Shown here: positions 36,355 to 45,836 of the stretch, piece after piece | Layout: every line of letters starts with the position of its first letter | Numbering within the stretch: position 1 is the stretch's first letter | Assembly (NCBI RefSeq): GCF_001792815.1 | Contig: NZ_CP017674.1 | Coordinates: 620,001-684,000 of the forward strand | Length of the DNA stretch: 64,000 nucleotides | Reading direction: 5' to 3' | Source: Microbacterium sp. BH-3-3-3 | GTDB lineage: Bacteria; Actinomycetota; Actinomycetes; Actinomycetales; Microbacteriaceae | Translations under genes and position numbers: made by a program | The notes under the pieces: model-generated | Told to the model about the DNA's origin: nothing | Database searches by the model: none | What the model saw: only the letters and a program-made list of their open reading frames with translations

Positions 36355-38770
36355 AACCAGGCGTTGCAGCAAGGAGATTATCGTGCTTCGCGTCGTCCGT
36401 CCCGAAGTTGAACCGATCCCGGAGGACGGTCAGGACGGCGGCGGCGTTCGGGGTGGGTGTGTTTCGATGCAGCCCGTAGGACGGCAGTGTAAGCAAGGCA
36501 GTGAATTCCAACGCGGCGAGGAGCTTGTCGCGTGTGAATGCGTCGCTACCGAGTTGGGGGTCGGTGTCGAGTTCCTCTCGCAGTAGGAGCGCGGAGGCGC
36601 GTTCACGAACTTCGGGCGGACTGTCGACGGCAACCTTCAATCCCTCCCAGCCCGGGCGTGCGTTGCCGATGATGTTGGTGATCGCCATCATCAGCTGCCA
36701 ATCGCGCCACCCCTCGTCCCGGAGCTGGTGGAGGACGATGGCCGTGCGCTCGGTACGGGCGAGCCGCGGTATGGTCACGCGTCCGATCGGCATCATGCGC
36801 TGATAGCGTCGCTCGATGTTCGCGACTGTCTCATCGTGGTCGTACCACTCCGAAAGATCGGTTCGGAGCGCAAGCTCCGCGTGCTCGGGGGACGCATCAC
36901 GGACGATTCCTTCACCGAGTGGCCCGTTCGGAAGAGCTGCCATGCGTCCATAGTCCTCATCCCGGAGGAAGTCGGCTGCTTCATCGTAGGGTCGCCCTCC
37001 TGAGAGCTTGTGTCCGAGGCCTCGTGCGAACGCGTCGTTGATGAGGGCGAGGAATTTCTCTCGGTCAAGTAGAGAGTTGTCGAGTAGTAGCAGTGAAGCA
37101 TCAGTGACCATGTCAACGAGCGCACGATCTTCCTGGACGCTGTTGCCTGGCTGGAGGTGGACGATCCAACGGCTGAGGTCGTTGTCTGGGATGCGCTCGA
37201 GATTCTCTGCACCAATCGGTCGATCGTCTCGGTCGGTCTTCACTTCGATGTGAATTTCGGCGGGAAGCCAGACAGCGTCTGTGAGCGCGAGTTCGGCCTG
37301 GATGATTTGTATGCCGGAAATGAGCCGCTCTGCGGCGAGCGTGTCGCGTCGTGTGTTTCGGCTCCGCACAGTCCAGGCTGCGCCGAAGGCGGTCCAGCGT
37401 ATGTCCCGCGTCTCACCAGCGTCGGCGAAGGGGCGCCCGAATCCCTGTCGATCGAGTCCCCGAGCGAGGGTCTCGATGGTCCAGTGATCGTCGTTGACGA
37501 GCTGGGAGGCCATATCGTCGAGTAGCGTCTCGGTGCCCATATCGTGGGCGGTGGCTCGGATCAGGGGTTCGTAGTCAGGCGCCAGACTGTGCGCGACGTG
37601 AAGGGCGAGTGCTTCCCGCTGAAGCACCTCTGAGAGGTATGCGTGGCGGTCGAGGTTCGTGGGGTCTTCGGCGTACATGTTCTGGGCAAGTAGCGTGACG
37701 CGCACGAGCCGTGATGCTGAGCACCAGTTGCCCGCCTTGAAGTCGTTGATCGCCGCGACGGCAACGGACTGTGGCACGAAGCGACGAATGTCGGTTTGTT
37801 GAGCACCGTTGGCGGCAACTGCGGCGGCGAACGCGTGCAGTTTCGCCGCGAAGAATAGACCGAGATGCTCGTAGATCGAGGCGGCGAGCAGCATCATGGG
37901 GATGCTGTCTTCGATGGTCTCGCCGTGGCGCCACGCGATCTTTGCCTCGTGTACGTCGGCAAGGGCACGGAGCAATTGGCCGGCGCCTGCGAAGGTGATG
38001 GCTCGTGCATGGGCGCGTTCGGCCTTGGTCGCATCACCTCCGACTCGTGCGACTGCTTCATCGAGACCATCGCGGAGCTCCGCGTACTCCGGGTGGTCGG
38101 CGAGGGAGAGGGTGAGCATCTCGAACAATTCTGCTGTGTGCTCGATCGGGAACAGCGAGGCGGATGACAACCCATCAAGGAGTGAGGCAAGCGTGGCCAT
38201 GCCTCCGTCGCGGTCCCGAAGCGGAAAAGCGGATGTCTGCGCGGGCACGGTCTCGTCGGCGTCATAGGCATCAAGGACAAGCCGAAGAGTGTCACGAGGG
38301 TCACGCAACCCCTCGATCCGCTCAGGGAGATCGTTCGGGTATGCCTGGAAGAAAGCGAGGCGCACATCGATGGCGAGCAGCAATGCCTTGGCGTTTGGAT
38401 ACGGGCCGGCGGCGAGCGCTGTCCGAATGTGCGCGCGCAACGTCTCGTAGAAATTGTCGAGCTCAGTCATGGTGATGCTGGTGTTTCCGCGGAGTCGGGA
38501 ACCGTATCCGTACTGGAGCAAGACGCTCGCGTCCTCAATAAGCGGCAGATCATCCTCGATGTCGGTGATCGCCTGGAAGAACTCGCGAACAAGAGGGTCA
38601 GCTGCATGAAGCTCCCCGGTTCCGCGGAGCGTCGCGACCGCGATCTCGTACCGGGCTCGCATTTGGACCTCGTCCGGCCCGTCACCGGTGAGGAACTCAC
38701 GCATCTTTGCGATCCAGTCGCCCAAAGAACGCGCGCGGTGTGCGCGTCCACGACAAGCTCCTAGCGACAC
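36353..38770 (-). CDS. large orphan protein of unknown function, 805 aa, possibly N-truncated
   Basis: I do not recognise this family. The product is alpha-helical and TPR-like through residues ~150-420 (for example LLRALADVHEAKIAWRHGE, IYEHLGLFFAAKLHAFAAAVAANG), with a mixed alpha/beta region near 480-600 and a conserved-looking end (MMAITNIIGNARPGWEGLKVAVDS). No signal peptide, membrane helix or nuclease motif is visible. The beginning (SLGDWIAKMREFLTGDG) reads like the middle of a protein, suggesting a lost N-terminal domain. It sits at the island edge where a defence operon would have continued from the CD-NTase fragment at the other end. Confidence 0.7.
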   Translation of the reverse strand: MSLGACRGRAHRARSLGDWIAKMREFLTGDGPDEVQMRARYEIAVATLRGTGELHAADPLVREFFQAITDIEDDLPLIEDASVLLQYGYGSRLRGNTSITMTELDNFYETLRAHIRTALAAGPYPNAKALLLAIDVRLAFFQAYPNDLPERIEGLRDPRDTLRLVLDAYDADETVPAQTSAFPLRDRDGGMATLASLLDGLSSASLFPIEHTAELFEMLTLSLADHPEYAELRDGLDEAVARVGGDATKAERAHARAITFAGAGQLLRALADVHEAKIAWRHGETIEDSIPMMLLAASIYEHLGLFFAAKLHAFAAAVAANGAQQTDIRRFVPQSVAVAAINDFKAGNWCSASRLVRVTLLAQNMYAEDPTNLDRHAYLSEVLQREALALHVAHSLAPDYEPLIRATAHDMGTETLLDDMASQLVNDDHWTIETLARGLDRQGFGRPFADAGETRDIRWTAFGAAWTVRSRNTRRDTLAAERLISGIQIIQAELALTDAVWLPAEIHIEVKTDRDDRPIGAENLERIPDNDLSRWIVHLQPGNSVQEDRALVDMVTDASLLLLDNSLLDREKFLALINDAFARGLGHKLSGGRPYDEAADFLRDEDYGRMAALPNGPLGEGIVRDASPEHAELALRTDLSEWYDHDETVANIERRYQRMMPIGRVTIPRLARTERTAIVLHQLRDEGWRDWQLMMAITNIIGNARPGWEGLKVAVDSPPEVRERASALLLREELDTDPQLGSDAFTRDKLLAALEFTALLTLPSYGLHRNTPTPNAAAVLTVLRDRFNFGTDDAKHDNLLAATPG

Positions 38771-38809
38771 GGGCCCACCTAGTCCGTTGCGGCGAGCGGA
38801 ACCCGGGCT

Positions 38810-39346
38810 TCACCCGTCGGCGGCGGGCGAAGCATCTTCCTCGTCGCCTACAACCTTTCCGAGAAGCCCCACGAGCATGTGTTGCTCGGGCAGCGTCAGC
38901 GCATTTAGGGCTTCGGTAGCGTTCCGCATCGCACGTTCGTGGATCTCCAGGACGAGGTCGGCGCCTTGCGGTGTCAGCGACAAGAGAATGGATCGCTGAT
39001 CGGTGGACGAGCCGACCGACGTCACCAGCTGGTGGGATTCGAGTGGCTTACGGGCAGCGGACACGGCCGCCCGGCTCATGGACGTGAGAGACGCAAGGCG
39101 GTGGGGCTCAAGTGGCCCGGCAACCCACAACGCGAAACAGACTCGGAAGCCTGCCCAGGTGAGGCCGTCGGGTAACACCACGCTATCGCTGTCCGCCAAC
39201 TGTCGCGTGACGCGGCGCGTGAGCAGCGTCAATAGCACGGTGGGTCCGCTTCCTAGATGCCCGAGTTCGGCTGCGGTGCGATCACCAGCCAGCTTCACGA
39301 AGTCCAGAAACCGGTCTTCAGGAAGACTCGCTCTTGACTGTGTCAT
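38810..39346 (-). CDS. MarR-family regulator
   Basis: MarR-like protein of 178 aa with the winged helix at about residues 78-125 (GPLEPHRLASLTSMSRAAVSAARKPLESHQLVTSVGSSTDQRSILLSLT). ATG 39346 follows AAGGGGG. A perfect 12-bp inverted repeat lies just upstream and probably is its own operator. It is the last member of the minus-strand catabolic run and could regulate those genes. Forty bases separate its stop from the start used here for the 805-aa gene, but the two do not look functionally related. Confidence 0.85.
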   Translation of the reverse strand: MTQSRASLPEDRFLDFVKLAGDRTAAELGHLGSGPTVLLTLLTRRVTRQLADSDSVVLPDGLTWAGFRVCFALWVAGPLEPHRLASLTSMSRAAVSAARKPLESHQLVTSVGSSTDQRSILLSLTPQGADLVLEIHERAMRNATEALNALTLPEQHMLVGLLGKVVGDEEDASPAADG

Positions 39347-39360
39347 TGCCTTACCCCCTT

Positions 39361-39390
39361 GGTGATACCCGAGGTGATTCGGGTATCACC
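39361..39390. promoter_or_regulatory. perfect 12-bp inverted repeat upstream of the MarR gene
   Basis: GGTGATACCCGA, 6-bp spacer (GGTGAT), then TCGGGTATCACC. It starts 15 bp upstream of the MarR ATG and 14 bp after the DUF3237 stop. Symmetry and position fit an autoregulatory MarR operator; it could instead act as an attenuating hairpin. There is no T run. Confidence 0.75.
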
Positions 39391-39404
39391 GTTCATGTCG
39401 TCCA

Positions 39405-39863
39405 CTACGTCAAACGGTAGAAGCGGACCTTGATCGACTGAGAGAAACGAGCGCCCGTGCTCACGAATATGTTGTCGTTCATCCATCCGTATCGTCCTGC
39501 GGGGGCCGAGAACTCGGGAACGCATCGGAAGTAATACTCGTCAGCGTCGACCTCCTCGCCTGCCGCAAGACGTTGCATCACCGCGGGGTCGCCATGACGA
39601 AGACCGCGGTTGCGACACCGCAAGTGCACACCGTCGTCCGTTTCCAGAAGGTAGAGCGCATCGATGACAGTGACCCCATCCGGGCGCGTCAGCTGCCAAT
39701 CATATCCACCGACCATCTTGCCCCGGATGTGCGGGCCCTCGAAAGGCCCACCAGGGGGGATGGGAATCACCCGTTCCAGGCCATTCGGGGTGCTCCCGAT
39801 GGTCACAGCAGCTGAGAGATCACCAGTCGCTTCGAAGAGAAGTTCCAGGCCTGGATCACGCAT
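39405..39863 (-). CDS. DUF3237 family protein
   Basis: DUF3237 protein of 152 aa (LELLFEATGDLSAAVTIGSTPNGLERVIPIPPGGPFEGPHIRGKMVGGYDWQLTRPDGV), a single beta-barrel often found with hydrolases, dioxygenases and aromatic- or lactone-degrading genes. The biochemical role is unknown. It lies after the amidohydrolase with a 95-bp gap and probably belongs to the same transcript. Confidence 0.88.
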   Translation of the reverse strand: MRDPGLELLFEATGDLSAAVTIGSTPNGLERVIPIPPGGPFEGPHIRGKMVGGYDWQLTRPDGVTVIDALYLLETDDGVHLRCRNRGLRHGDPAVMQRLAAGEEVDADEYYFRCVPEFSAPAGRYGWMNDNIFVSTGARFSQSIKVRFYRLT

Positions 39864-39958
39864 GCGGGTTCCTCATTCCTATTGGGTCTGCGGTTGTGGA
39901 AGTCGCGACGCAACTGCCCGCTCCGGATCTGACACGATGGAGCGCTTGCCTGCGGCGC

Positions 39959-41596
39959 TCAGACGCGAGCATCGTGTGAGTAGACTTCTCGTCCGTCCAC
40001 CCAGGTCGATACCACGCGGGCCTCCCCGATCTGCTCGGGAGGTGCGGTGAACGGGTCAGTGTCGAAGATGGCGAAGTCGGCGTCATAGCCCACGGAGATT
40101 CTGCCGACTCGGTCCTCGAGGCCGTTCACATAGGCAGAACCCGCCGTGTACGCATCCCAGATCGACCTCAACTGCATGGCCTCTTCCGGCAGGAACGGGC
40201 CCGGGTTCGGCGCTCCCGTCGCGTTGCGATTCACGGCGACGTGCATCCCCGCGACCGGACTGATGTCAGAGACGGGCCAGTCACTCCCTGCTGCGATTCG
40301 GGCGCCAGCCCGCTCCAGCGTCGCAAAAGGGTACTGCAACTCGCGTAGCTGAGGATCGAGGAACGGAATGGTCAGGTCATGCATGTACGCATCGCTCTGC
40401 GCCCACAACGGCTGGAGGTTCGCGATCGCACCGAGCAGCGAGAAACGATCCGCGTCGTCCGGCTGCACGATCTGCAGGTGCGCAAGGTGATGTCGCTGCA
40501 AGGAAGGGCGCGGCAGTGACGAGATCGCGTCGAGCGCGTCCCGAACCGCTTGATCGCCCAGCGCGTGGAAGTGCATCTGGAAGCCGGCTGCGTCGAGTTC
40601 CTTGGCGGCAGACCCGAGTTGCTCGAAAGGCACGAGTCTCATCCCATGGTTCTCGGTGACATGACCGTGACCGTCGTGGTAGGGCTGGGTGAGGAGCGCG
40701 GTGAAGTTCGCGCAAGTCCCGTCCAGCATGATCTTGATTGAGTCGGCGCGAAAACGCGGCGCCCACTCGCGCGCACGATTCCTGCGCTCGATCAATTCGC
40801 CGACCTGGTCCAGTCCGCGGTTCCTGTCCCACCACAGGGCGCCCCGGACTTTCGCCTGCAGGTCGCCGCGTTCCAGTGCCTGAAGGTATACGTCGAGCGC
40901 ATCGATACCGTTGTCGTGCACACGCAGAATGGCGTCCTGCCACCCGGTGATTCCGTGTGAGAAGCAGTGATCCTGGGCGACGAGCAACCCGCGGTACATG
41001 GCATCGAAATCGGGTTCGGGTGCGACGGATTGCACGAGCATTATGGCTCCCTCATGCAGGGTGCCGGATGGATATCCGTCTGCTTCTCTCTCGATGCGCC
41101 CATCGGATGGATCAGGCGAGGTCGCTCCGATGCCCGCTGCGCGGAACGCCGCGGTGTTCGCCCACGCACTGTGCCGCTCCCCGCTGCGCAAGATGGCCGG
41201 ACGACCGCCTGTCGCCGCGTCGAGCTCCTGCCGCGTGGGAAGACCATTCGGAAAAACGTCCTGCCTCCACCCCCCACCGGTCACCCACGCGTCCTCCGGC
41301 AACACCGCTGCGAATTCAGCGACGATTCGAAGAACCTCCTCGCGGGTCGCCGCTTGGTTGAGATCGCACTGACCACGTTCCGCCCCTCCCATGATCGGAT
41401 GCAGGTGGGCGTCGATGAAACCCGGGCTGAGAAGGCCGCCGGCGAGGTCGATCTCGTCAGCCCGCCCGATTCGATCGCCCACCTCGCCTCTGGTCCCGAT
41501 CGCAGCGATGACACCGTCTACGACGCCGACCGCAGCCGGCCGCGAGCCGACCCCAGTCACGTAGATCGAACCGTTTACAAAGATCTTGGAAGCCAT
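39959..41596 (-). CDS. YtcJ-like metal-dependent amidohydrolase
   Basis: Amidohydrolase of 545 aa (Amidohydro_3/YtcJ-like). The metal site begins GFIDAHLHPIMGG (about residues 58-70); later ligands include HFHALGDQAVRDAL and RHHLAHLQIV, and the final Asp is in AAGSDWPVSDISP. Family members hydrolyse amide, carbamate or formamide C-N bonds in the cytosol. With a peptide-type importer, two esterase-like hydrolases and a monooxygenase nearby, it likely cleaves an imported amide/ester compound. The substrate is unknown. Confidence 0.9.
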   Translation of the reverse strand: MASKIFVNGSIYVTGVGSRPAAVGVVDGVIAAIGTRGEVGDRIGRADEIDLAGGLLSPGFIDAHLHPIMGGAERGQCDLNQAATREEVLRIVAEFAAVLPEDAWVTGGGWRQDVFPNGLPTRQELDAATGGRPAILRSGERHSAWANTAAFRAAGIGATSPDPSDGRIEREADGYPSGTLHEGAIMLVQSVAPEPDFDAMYRGLLVAQDHCFSHGITGWQDAILRVHDNGIDALDVYLQALERGDLQAKVRGALWWDRNRGLDQVGELIERRNRAREWAPRFRADSIKIMLDGTCANFTALLTQPYHDGHGHVTENHGMRLVPFEQLGSAAKELDAAGFQMHFHALGDQAVRDALDAISSLPRPSLQRHHLAHLQIVQPDDADRFSLLGAIANLQPLWAQSDAYMHDLTIPFLDPQLRELQYPFATLERAGARIAAGSDWPVSDISPVAGMHVAVNRNATGAPNPGPFLPEEAMQLRSIWDAYTAGSAYVNGLEDRVGRISVGYDADFAIFDTDPFTAPPEQIGEARVVSTWVDGREVYSHDARV

Positions 41597-41629
41597 TTCT
41601 TGTTCCTCTCAGGACTCGTGCTCGGACAC

Positions 41630-43048
41630 TCAGAAGTCGATGCCGTCGAGGGCATGGTGCAACGCGGCCGGCACGTGCTCAGGCAGATACCAACGCGCCT
41701 CGACGAGCTCCGCCAGCCGCCTTTCGACGCGTTCTCTGTAGACCTCGATTGAGCCGTAGAGGCCTCGCATCTCACCTGGGGAAAGGACCCGATGCTCCCA
41801 GTGCTTCATCGTCAAGGGACCATCGACATCGGCAGCCATGAATGTGCGAGGCAGGTCGACGTCGAGATAACGGACCCCGCCTCGAGCGTGCCCTGAGGGG
41901 TCTTTCACCGAGCGCAGCGCTGCGTAGTCCACACCCGCCATGTCCCGGACGTACGACGCCGGAATATCCACGACGATCGGATCGGCGCGGGGCGGTGTCA
42001 CACCCCTGGTCCAGAGGACGATGTTGTCGAGGGCCGCTGCGAGAAGGAAGATCGTCGATACATGTTCCGGCTCATCAGCCAGATCACCCTCTGGCACCGG
42101 ACGCGCATCGACGGGCTTCTCGTAATGAACTCTGCGAACCCCACTGATGTGACCGCGACCGGGGATCTGATAGCACCTGTAGAGGTCACCTGGCGTGTCG
42201 CTGTCGCCCCGACTGTGCCATTGGTGCTGCATGACCTCATCTTCAGTCATGAACTCCATGACGGGAACCGATGCCCCGCGGACGACGCGCCGCGGGTCGT
42301 CGAGCTCAAGCTGATCGAATTCGCCGATCGGCCTCAAGTCTTCGTCGAAGTCCAGTTCGCCATCCCGGTTGATGTTCACATACCCCATCGGCCCGAACCC
42401 GCCGCTTGAGACTCCGATCACATAGCCGTCGATGATGTCGTGACCAGCCTCGAGACTGTGCAGTTCGTGGAGATGCTCCGAAAGGTAAGTACGGAGGAAG
42501 CTACCCGACTGCGACCATCCGTTCGCAATGATCCGCTCCGCCGGCTTGAGCCCGGGGAGCAGACCGCCGCCCTCGGATGCGCGGAGAGCGCGTCCGACAG
42601 CAGCGATCATGTCCCAGAGCAGCCCGTCGTGCCCTATCGACAAGTGCGCGTACCTCGTAGAGGAGCCTGCCTTCAGCGCCTCAACGATCACGTTCTTGCA
42701 CGTGAGTCCCACGTAAGCATCACCACGCTGGAGGATGTATCCCGCCGCATCAGGCCAGAACATCGATGACTCCATCCCGCCCGAAGGGTTCAGGAGCTCG
42801 AAGTGCACGTTCCCGCTAAACTTCTCCGGACTGAGAGGGAAGACGCTGACGACACGACTCGTGAACTCGGAAGTGGCGGTCACCGAATGGGGAAGAGCGC
42901 CGTTGCCATCGGCGAAAACGCGCGCCGGAGCCGAGATCGTGTATTCCCGGACGTCGTAGCCTGCGTCACGAATGGTCGCGAGGTTCTGCGAGATCTGCTC
43001 GGGGAGGTACGACGGAGATTCTGTCGCACCGGGAATCTCGTTGATCAT
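41630..43048 (-). CDS. alpha/beta-hydrolase domain protein (Abhydrolase_10-like)
   Basis: Hydrolase of 472 aa of the alpha/beta-hydrolase-domain family. The nucleophile elbow is NGWSQSGSFLRTYL (Ser at about residue 194), followed by ISSGGFGP-like loops and the HISGVRRVHY His region. No signal peptide is present, so it is cytosolic. It lies between the transporter genes and the amidohydrolase and may hydrolyse an ester, lactone or activated acyl group of the same substrate. Confidence 0.85.
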   Translation of the reverse strand: MINEIPGATESPSYLPEQISQNLATIRDAGYDVREYTISAPARVFADGNGALPHSVTATSEFTSRVVSVFPLSPEKFSGNVHFELLNPSGGMESSMFWPDAAGYILQRGDAYVGLTCKNVIVEALKAGSSTRYAHLSIGHDGLLWDMIAAVGRALRASEGGGLLPGLKPAERIIANGWSQSGSFLRTYLSEHLHELHSLEAGHDIIDGYVIGVSSGGFGPMGYVNINRDGELDFDEDLRPIGEFDQLELDDPRRVVRGASVPVMEFMTEDEVMQHQWHSRGDSDTPGDLYRCYQIPGRGHISGVRRVHYEKPVDARPVPEGDLADEPEHVSTIFLLAAALDNIVLWTRGVTPPRADPIVVDIPASYVRDMAGVDYAALRSVKDPSGHARGGVRYLDVDLPRTFMAADVDGPLTMKHWEHRVLSPGEMRGLYGSIEVYRERVERRLAELVEARWYLPEHVPAALHHALDGIDF

Positions 43049-43174
43049 GCCGGATGCCTTTCTCTAACTGCCTGGTCATTGGTTGAGTAGTGGACGATCA
43101 CTCATCCCCATCGTCGCCAGTGGGTGTTCCGCAGCGGCAACGGAGTGGCGAGTGCAGCGCCCGTCGGACACGGT

Positions 43175-43960
43175 TCAACTGGGAAGAACGCGGGGAGGGA
43201 TCGGCGTGTGGCCGAACGCTGAGAGCAGAGTGCGCGTGTAGGCATGTTGCGGCGCGTTCATGATCTGGTCGGTCGCGCCGCTTTCGACGATCACACCGCC
43301 CTTGAGGACCGCCATATCGTCCGTCAAATGATTGATCACCGAGATGTCGTGGCTGATAAACAGGATCGTCAACCCCAGCTCCCGCTGCAGCCCCATCAAG
43401 AGATTCAGAATCTGTGCCTGCACGGATACATCGAGTGCGGAAGTTGCTTCATCCGCTACCAGCACCCGAGGTCGACATGCCAACGCGCGGGCGATCACGA
43501 CGCGCTGTCGTTGGCCACCGCTGAGGGAACTGGGAGCCCTCTCTACAAGGGCACCGCTGAGACCGACCTGCGCGAGCAGTTCGATCGCCCGGTCGCGCGC
43601 CCTGACGCGCCCCTGCCGATCTGCGACAGCAACCGCCTCGGTCACAGCGGCGAGCGGTGACAAGTACGGGTTCAGCGCCGCGAACGGATCCTGAAACACC
43701 ATCTGCACGGATCGGCGCATACCGTTCCTGCGCGAACTGCGATCCCAGCGCCTGCCTTCGATGAGAATATCGCCGTCCGTCGGTCGGCGCTCGTCGACGA
43801 CGAGTCTGCCCAGGGTGGACTTCCCCGATCCGCTCTCCCCGACGAGCCCTGTGATCGTACCCGCCGGAACCGCGAGGCTGATGCCTTTCAAGACCTCTGG
43901 ACCGTTTCCGGTGTACCGATAACGCACGTCACGTAGCTCGATCGCTGGGGTGTCGCTCAT
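43175..43960 (-). CDS. oligopeptide-type ABC ATPase (OppF/DppF-like)
   Basis: ATPase of 261 aa with Walker A GESGSGKST, signature LSGGQRQR and Walker B VLVADEATSALD (a less usual Ala for Pro after DE). Its ATG at 43960 overlaps the OppD stop (ATGA), which decides the start over the longer frame. It lacks the long C-terminal oligopeptide extension. It works with the partner ATPase, two permeases and the binding protein as a five-gene importer. Confidence 0.93.
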   Translation of the reverse strand: MSDTPAIELRDVRYRYTGNGPEVLKGISLAVPAGTITGLVGESGSGKSTLGRLVVDERRPTDGDILIEGRRWDRSSRRNGMRRSVQMVFQDPFAALNPYLSPLAAVTEAVAVADRQGRVRARDRAIELLAQVGLSGALVERAPSSLSGGQRQRVVIARALACRPRVLVADEATSALDVSVQAQILNLLMGLQRELGLTILFISHDISVINHLTDDMAVLKGGVIVESGATDQIMNAPQHAYTRTLLSAFGHTPIPPRVLPS

Positions 43961-44940
43961 GCCGCCACGACCTTCTCTGCATGGTGGCACGCGGCCGCGT
44001 CGCCCGCGCGCACGTTCCTGAGTTCAGGCACCGACTGGGCGCACACTTCGGTCGAGAACGGGCACCGTTCGCGGTAGACACAACCACCGTCCCGCCAATC
44101 GACAGGTGGTCGCGGGGCGCCCGGTATCGCACCCAGAACCGTCTTACGCGCTGCGAGCGTAGGATCTGCCTGGAGTAGAGCTCTCGTGTACGGGTGGGAC
44201 GGTGCGGACAAGACAGTCGATGTCGGGCCGAGTTCGACGATTCGACCTCCGTACATCACGGCAACTTGATCGCAGACTCGGCGGATCACACGCATGTCAT
44301 GCGACACGATGACCATTGCCATGTTTCGTTCCTTCTGCACCTGCTGAATCAAACCGAGCACCTCGTTCTGGACTGTCGCGTCCAGGGCTGTCGTCGGTTC
44401 GTCAGCAACGAGGATGTCGGGGTCGCCCGCGAGCGCGAAGGCCAGCATCACGCGCTGCCGCATCCCGCCGGAAAGCTCGTGGGGATAACTGCGAAGCACC
44501 CGGTCAGGGTCGCGCATCTGCACTTGTTGCATCAGCACGCGTGATTTGTCGCGCTTCACTATCCGGGTGCCGACGAGGATGTCGTTGAGCTGACTGCCCA
44601 CCCTGCGCACGGGATTGAGGCCGGCCATGGAGGCTTGCGGCATATACCCGACGCGTCGACGCCGCAGTTGAGCCCAGCGGCGGGTATCGGCTCGCGCGAA
44701 CTCTTCGCCCTGGAACTCGATCGAGCCCGCGTCGATGGTTCCACCGGAGAGGCTCAACATTCCCACCAGGGCACGGCAGAGCAGGGACTTTCCAGAACCT
44801 GTCTCCCCGACCACGCCGAGGGTCGTTCCGGGAGCAGCTTCCAGCGTGATCGGACCAAGCCTGACGCTGTCTCCCACTGAGAACTCGAGGTCTCGGACTC
44901 GCAGGCTGAGCTGCGCTTCCGGCGCCGTGTCCAGAGTCAT
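43957..44940 (-). CDS. oligopeptide-type ABC ATPase (OppD/DppD-like)
   Basis: ATPase of 327 aa: Walker A GETGSGKS, signature LSGGMRQR, Walker B ILVADEPTTALD. The C-terminus has the oligopeptide/dipeptide extension with Cys residues (CVYRERCPFSTEVC... AACHH), in which such proteins often bind an Fe-S cluster. ATG 44940 overlaps the stop of the preceding permease by ATGA, which fixes the start. Confidence 0.94.
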   Translation of the reverse strand: MTLDTAPEAQLSLRVRDLEFSVGDSVRLGPITLEAAPGTTLGVVGETGSGKSLLCRALVGMLSLSGGTIDAGSIEFQGEEFARADTRRWAQLRRRRVGYMPQASMAGLNPVRRVGSQLNDILVGTRIVKRDKSRVLMQQVQMRDPDRVLRSYPHELSGGMRQRVMLAFALAGDPDILVADEPTTALDATVQNEVLGLIQQVQKERNMAMVIVSHDMRVIRRVCDQVAVMYGGRIVELGPTSTVLSAPSHPYTRALLQADPTLAARKTVLGAIPGAPRPPVDWRDGGCVYRERCPFSTEVCAQSVPELRNVRAGDAAACHHAEKVVAA

Positions 44941-45836
44941 TCCTGTCTCCTCAGTTTGCGCGAAGTGCGATCGAGCAGTCCGTCGGCGATGACCGACGCT
45001 GCGACCGCCGAGATGGTCAACGCGAGCGCAGGGAAGATGACCTGCCACCAGGCGAAGACGATTGAGGAGCGCCCCTCGTACATCATCGATCCCCATTCCG
45101 GAGTGGGCGGCGGTACACCAGCTCCCAGGAACGGGAGGCTGGCGACGAATCCGACGATGATCACGGCGTCGGCGACCGCATAGGTCCCGGTCACGGCAAT
45201 CACAGCAGGCATGATGTGGCGGAACGTGATCCGACCTTTCCCATATCCCATCAACTCGGCGGCGACGATGTAGTCGCGTGATCGGAGGCCAGCGGCCTCG
45301 GCACGCGCGAGACGCGCATAGATCGACCAGCCGACGACCACGATCCCGACGAGGATCTGAAACACTCCCGGCGGCGTGCCCAGCACACTGACCTGATTGC
45401 CGACGGTGAGCAGAATCAGAAGGATCAGCAGCGGAAAGGGGACGGCGATGAGTGCGTCTGTCACCCTCATCAGGACCGTACCCCAGGTGCGCCGCCTCGC
45501 CATGCCGGCCAGAGTGCCGAGGAGTGTCCCGATCGCCAGAGACACGAACGCCCCTACCAGTGCAACGAGGTAGTCGACGTGGACGGCGACGAAAGTCCGG
45601 ACGAAAACGTCGCGCCCGAGCACATCGGTCCCGAATGGGTGCTCGGGGGACGGTGGCGCCAGAGGCGGCCCGCCCAGCTCGTTAGGGCCGTAGCCGATGA
45701 GGACGGGAGCGAGAAAGCTCATGATTACGAAGAGCAGGAGCACTACCGCGCCGGCGATGATCTCGGTGAGACCACGTTCGGCACGGCGTCGTTTCGCCGC
45801 GAGAGGAATAGCGGTTGTCCGCGGAATGGTAGTCAC
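44937..45836 (-). CDS. peptide-type ABC permease (DppC/OppC-like)
   Basis: Permease of 299 aa, N-terminal cytoplasmic segment then about six helices. The DppC signature (PFGTDVLGRDVFVRTFVAVHVDYLVALVGAFVSLAIGTLLG) is followed by the EAA region YIVAAELMGYGKGRITFRHIMPAVI. Genes overlap on both sides by 4 bp, indicating strict co-translation. Confidence 0.94.
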   Translation of the reverse strand: MTTIPRTTAIPLAAKRRRAERGLTEIIAGAVVLLLFVIMSFLAPVLIGYGPNELGGPPLAPPSPEHPFGTDVLGRDVFVRTFVAVHVDYLVALVGAFVSLAIGTLLGTLAGMARRRTWGTVLMRVTDALIAVPFPLLILLILLTVGNQVSVLGTPPGVFQILVGIVVVGWSIYARLARAEAAGLRSRDYIVAAELMGYGKGRITFRHIMPAVIAVTGTYAVADAVIIVGFVASLPFLGAGVPPPTPEWGSMMYEGRSSIVFAWWQVIFPALALTISAVAASVIADGLLDRTSRKLRRQE

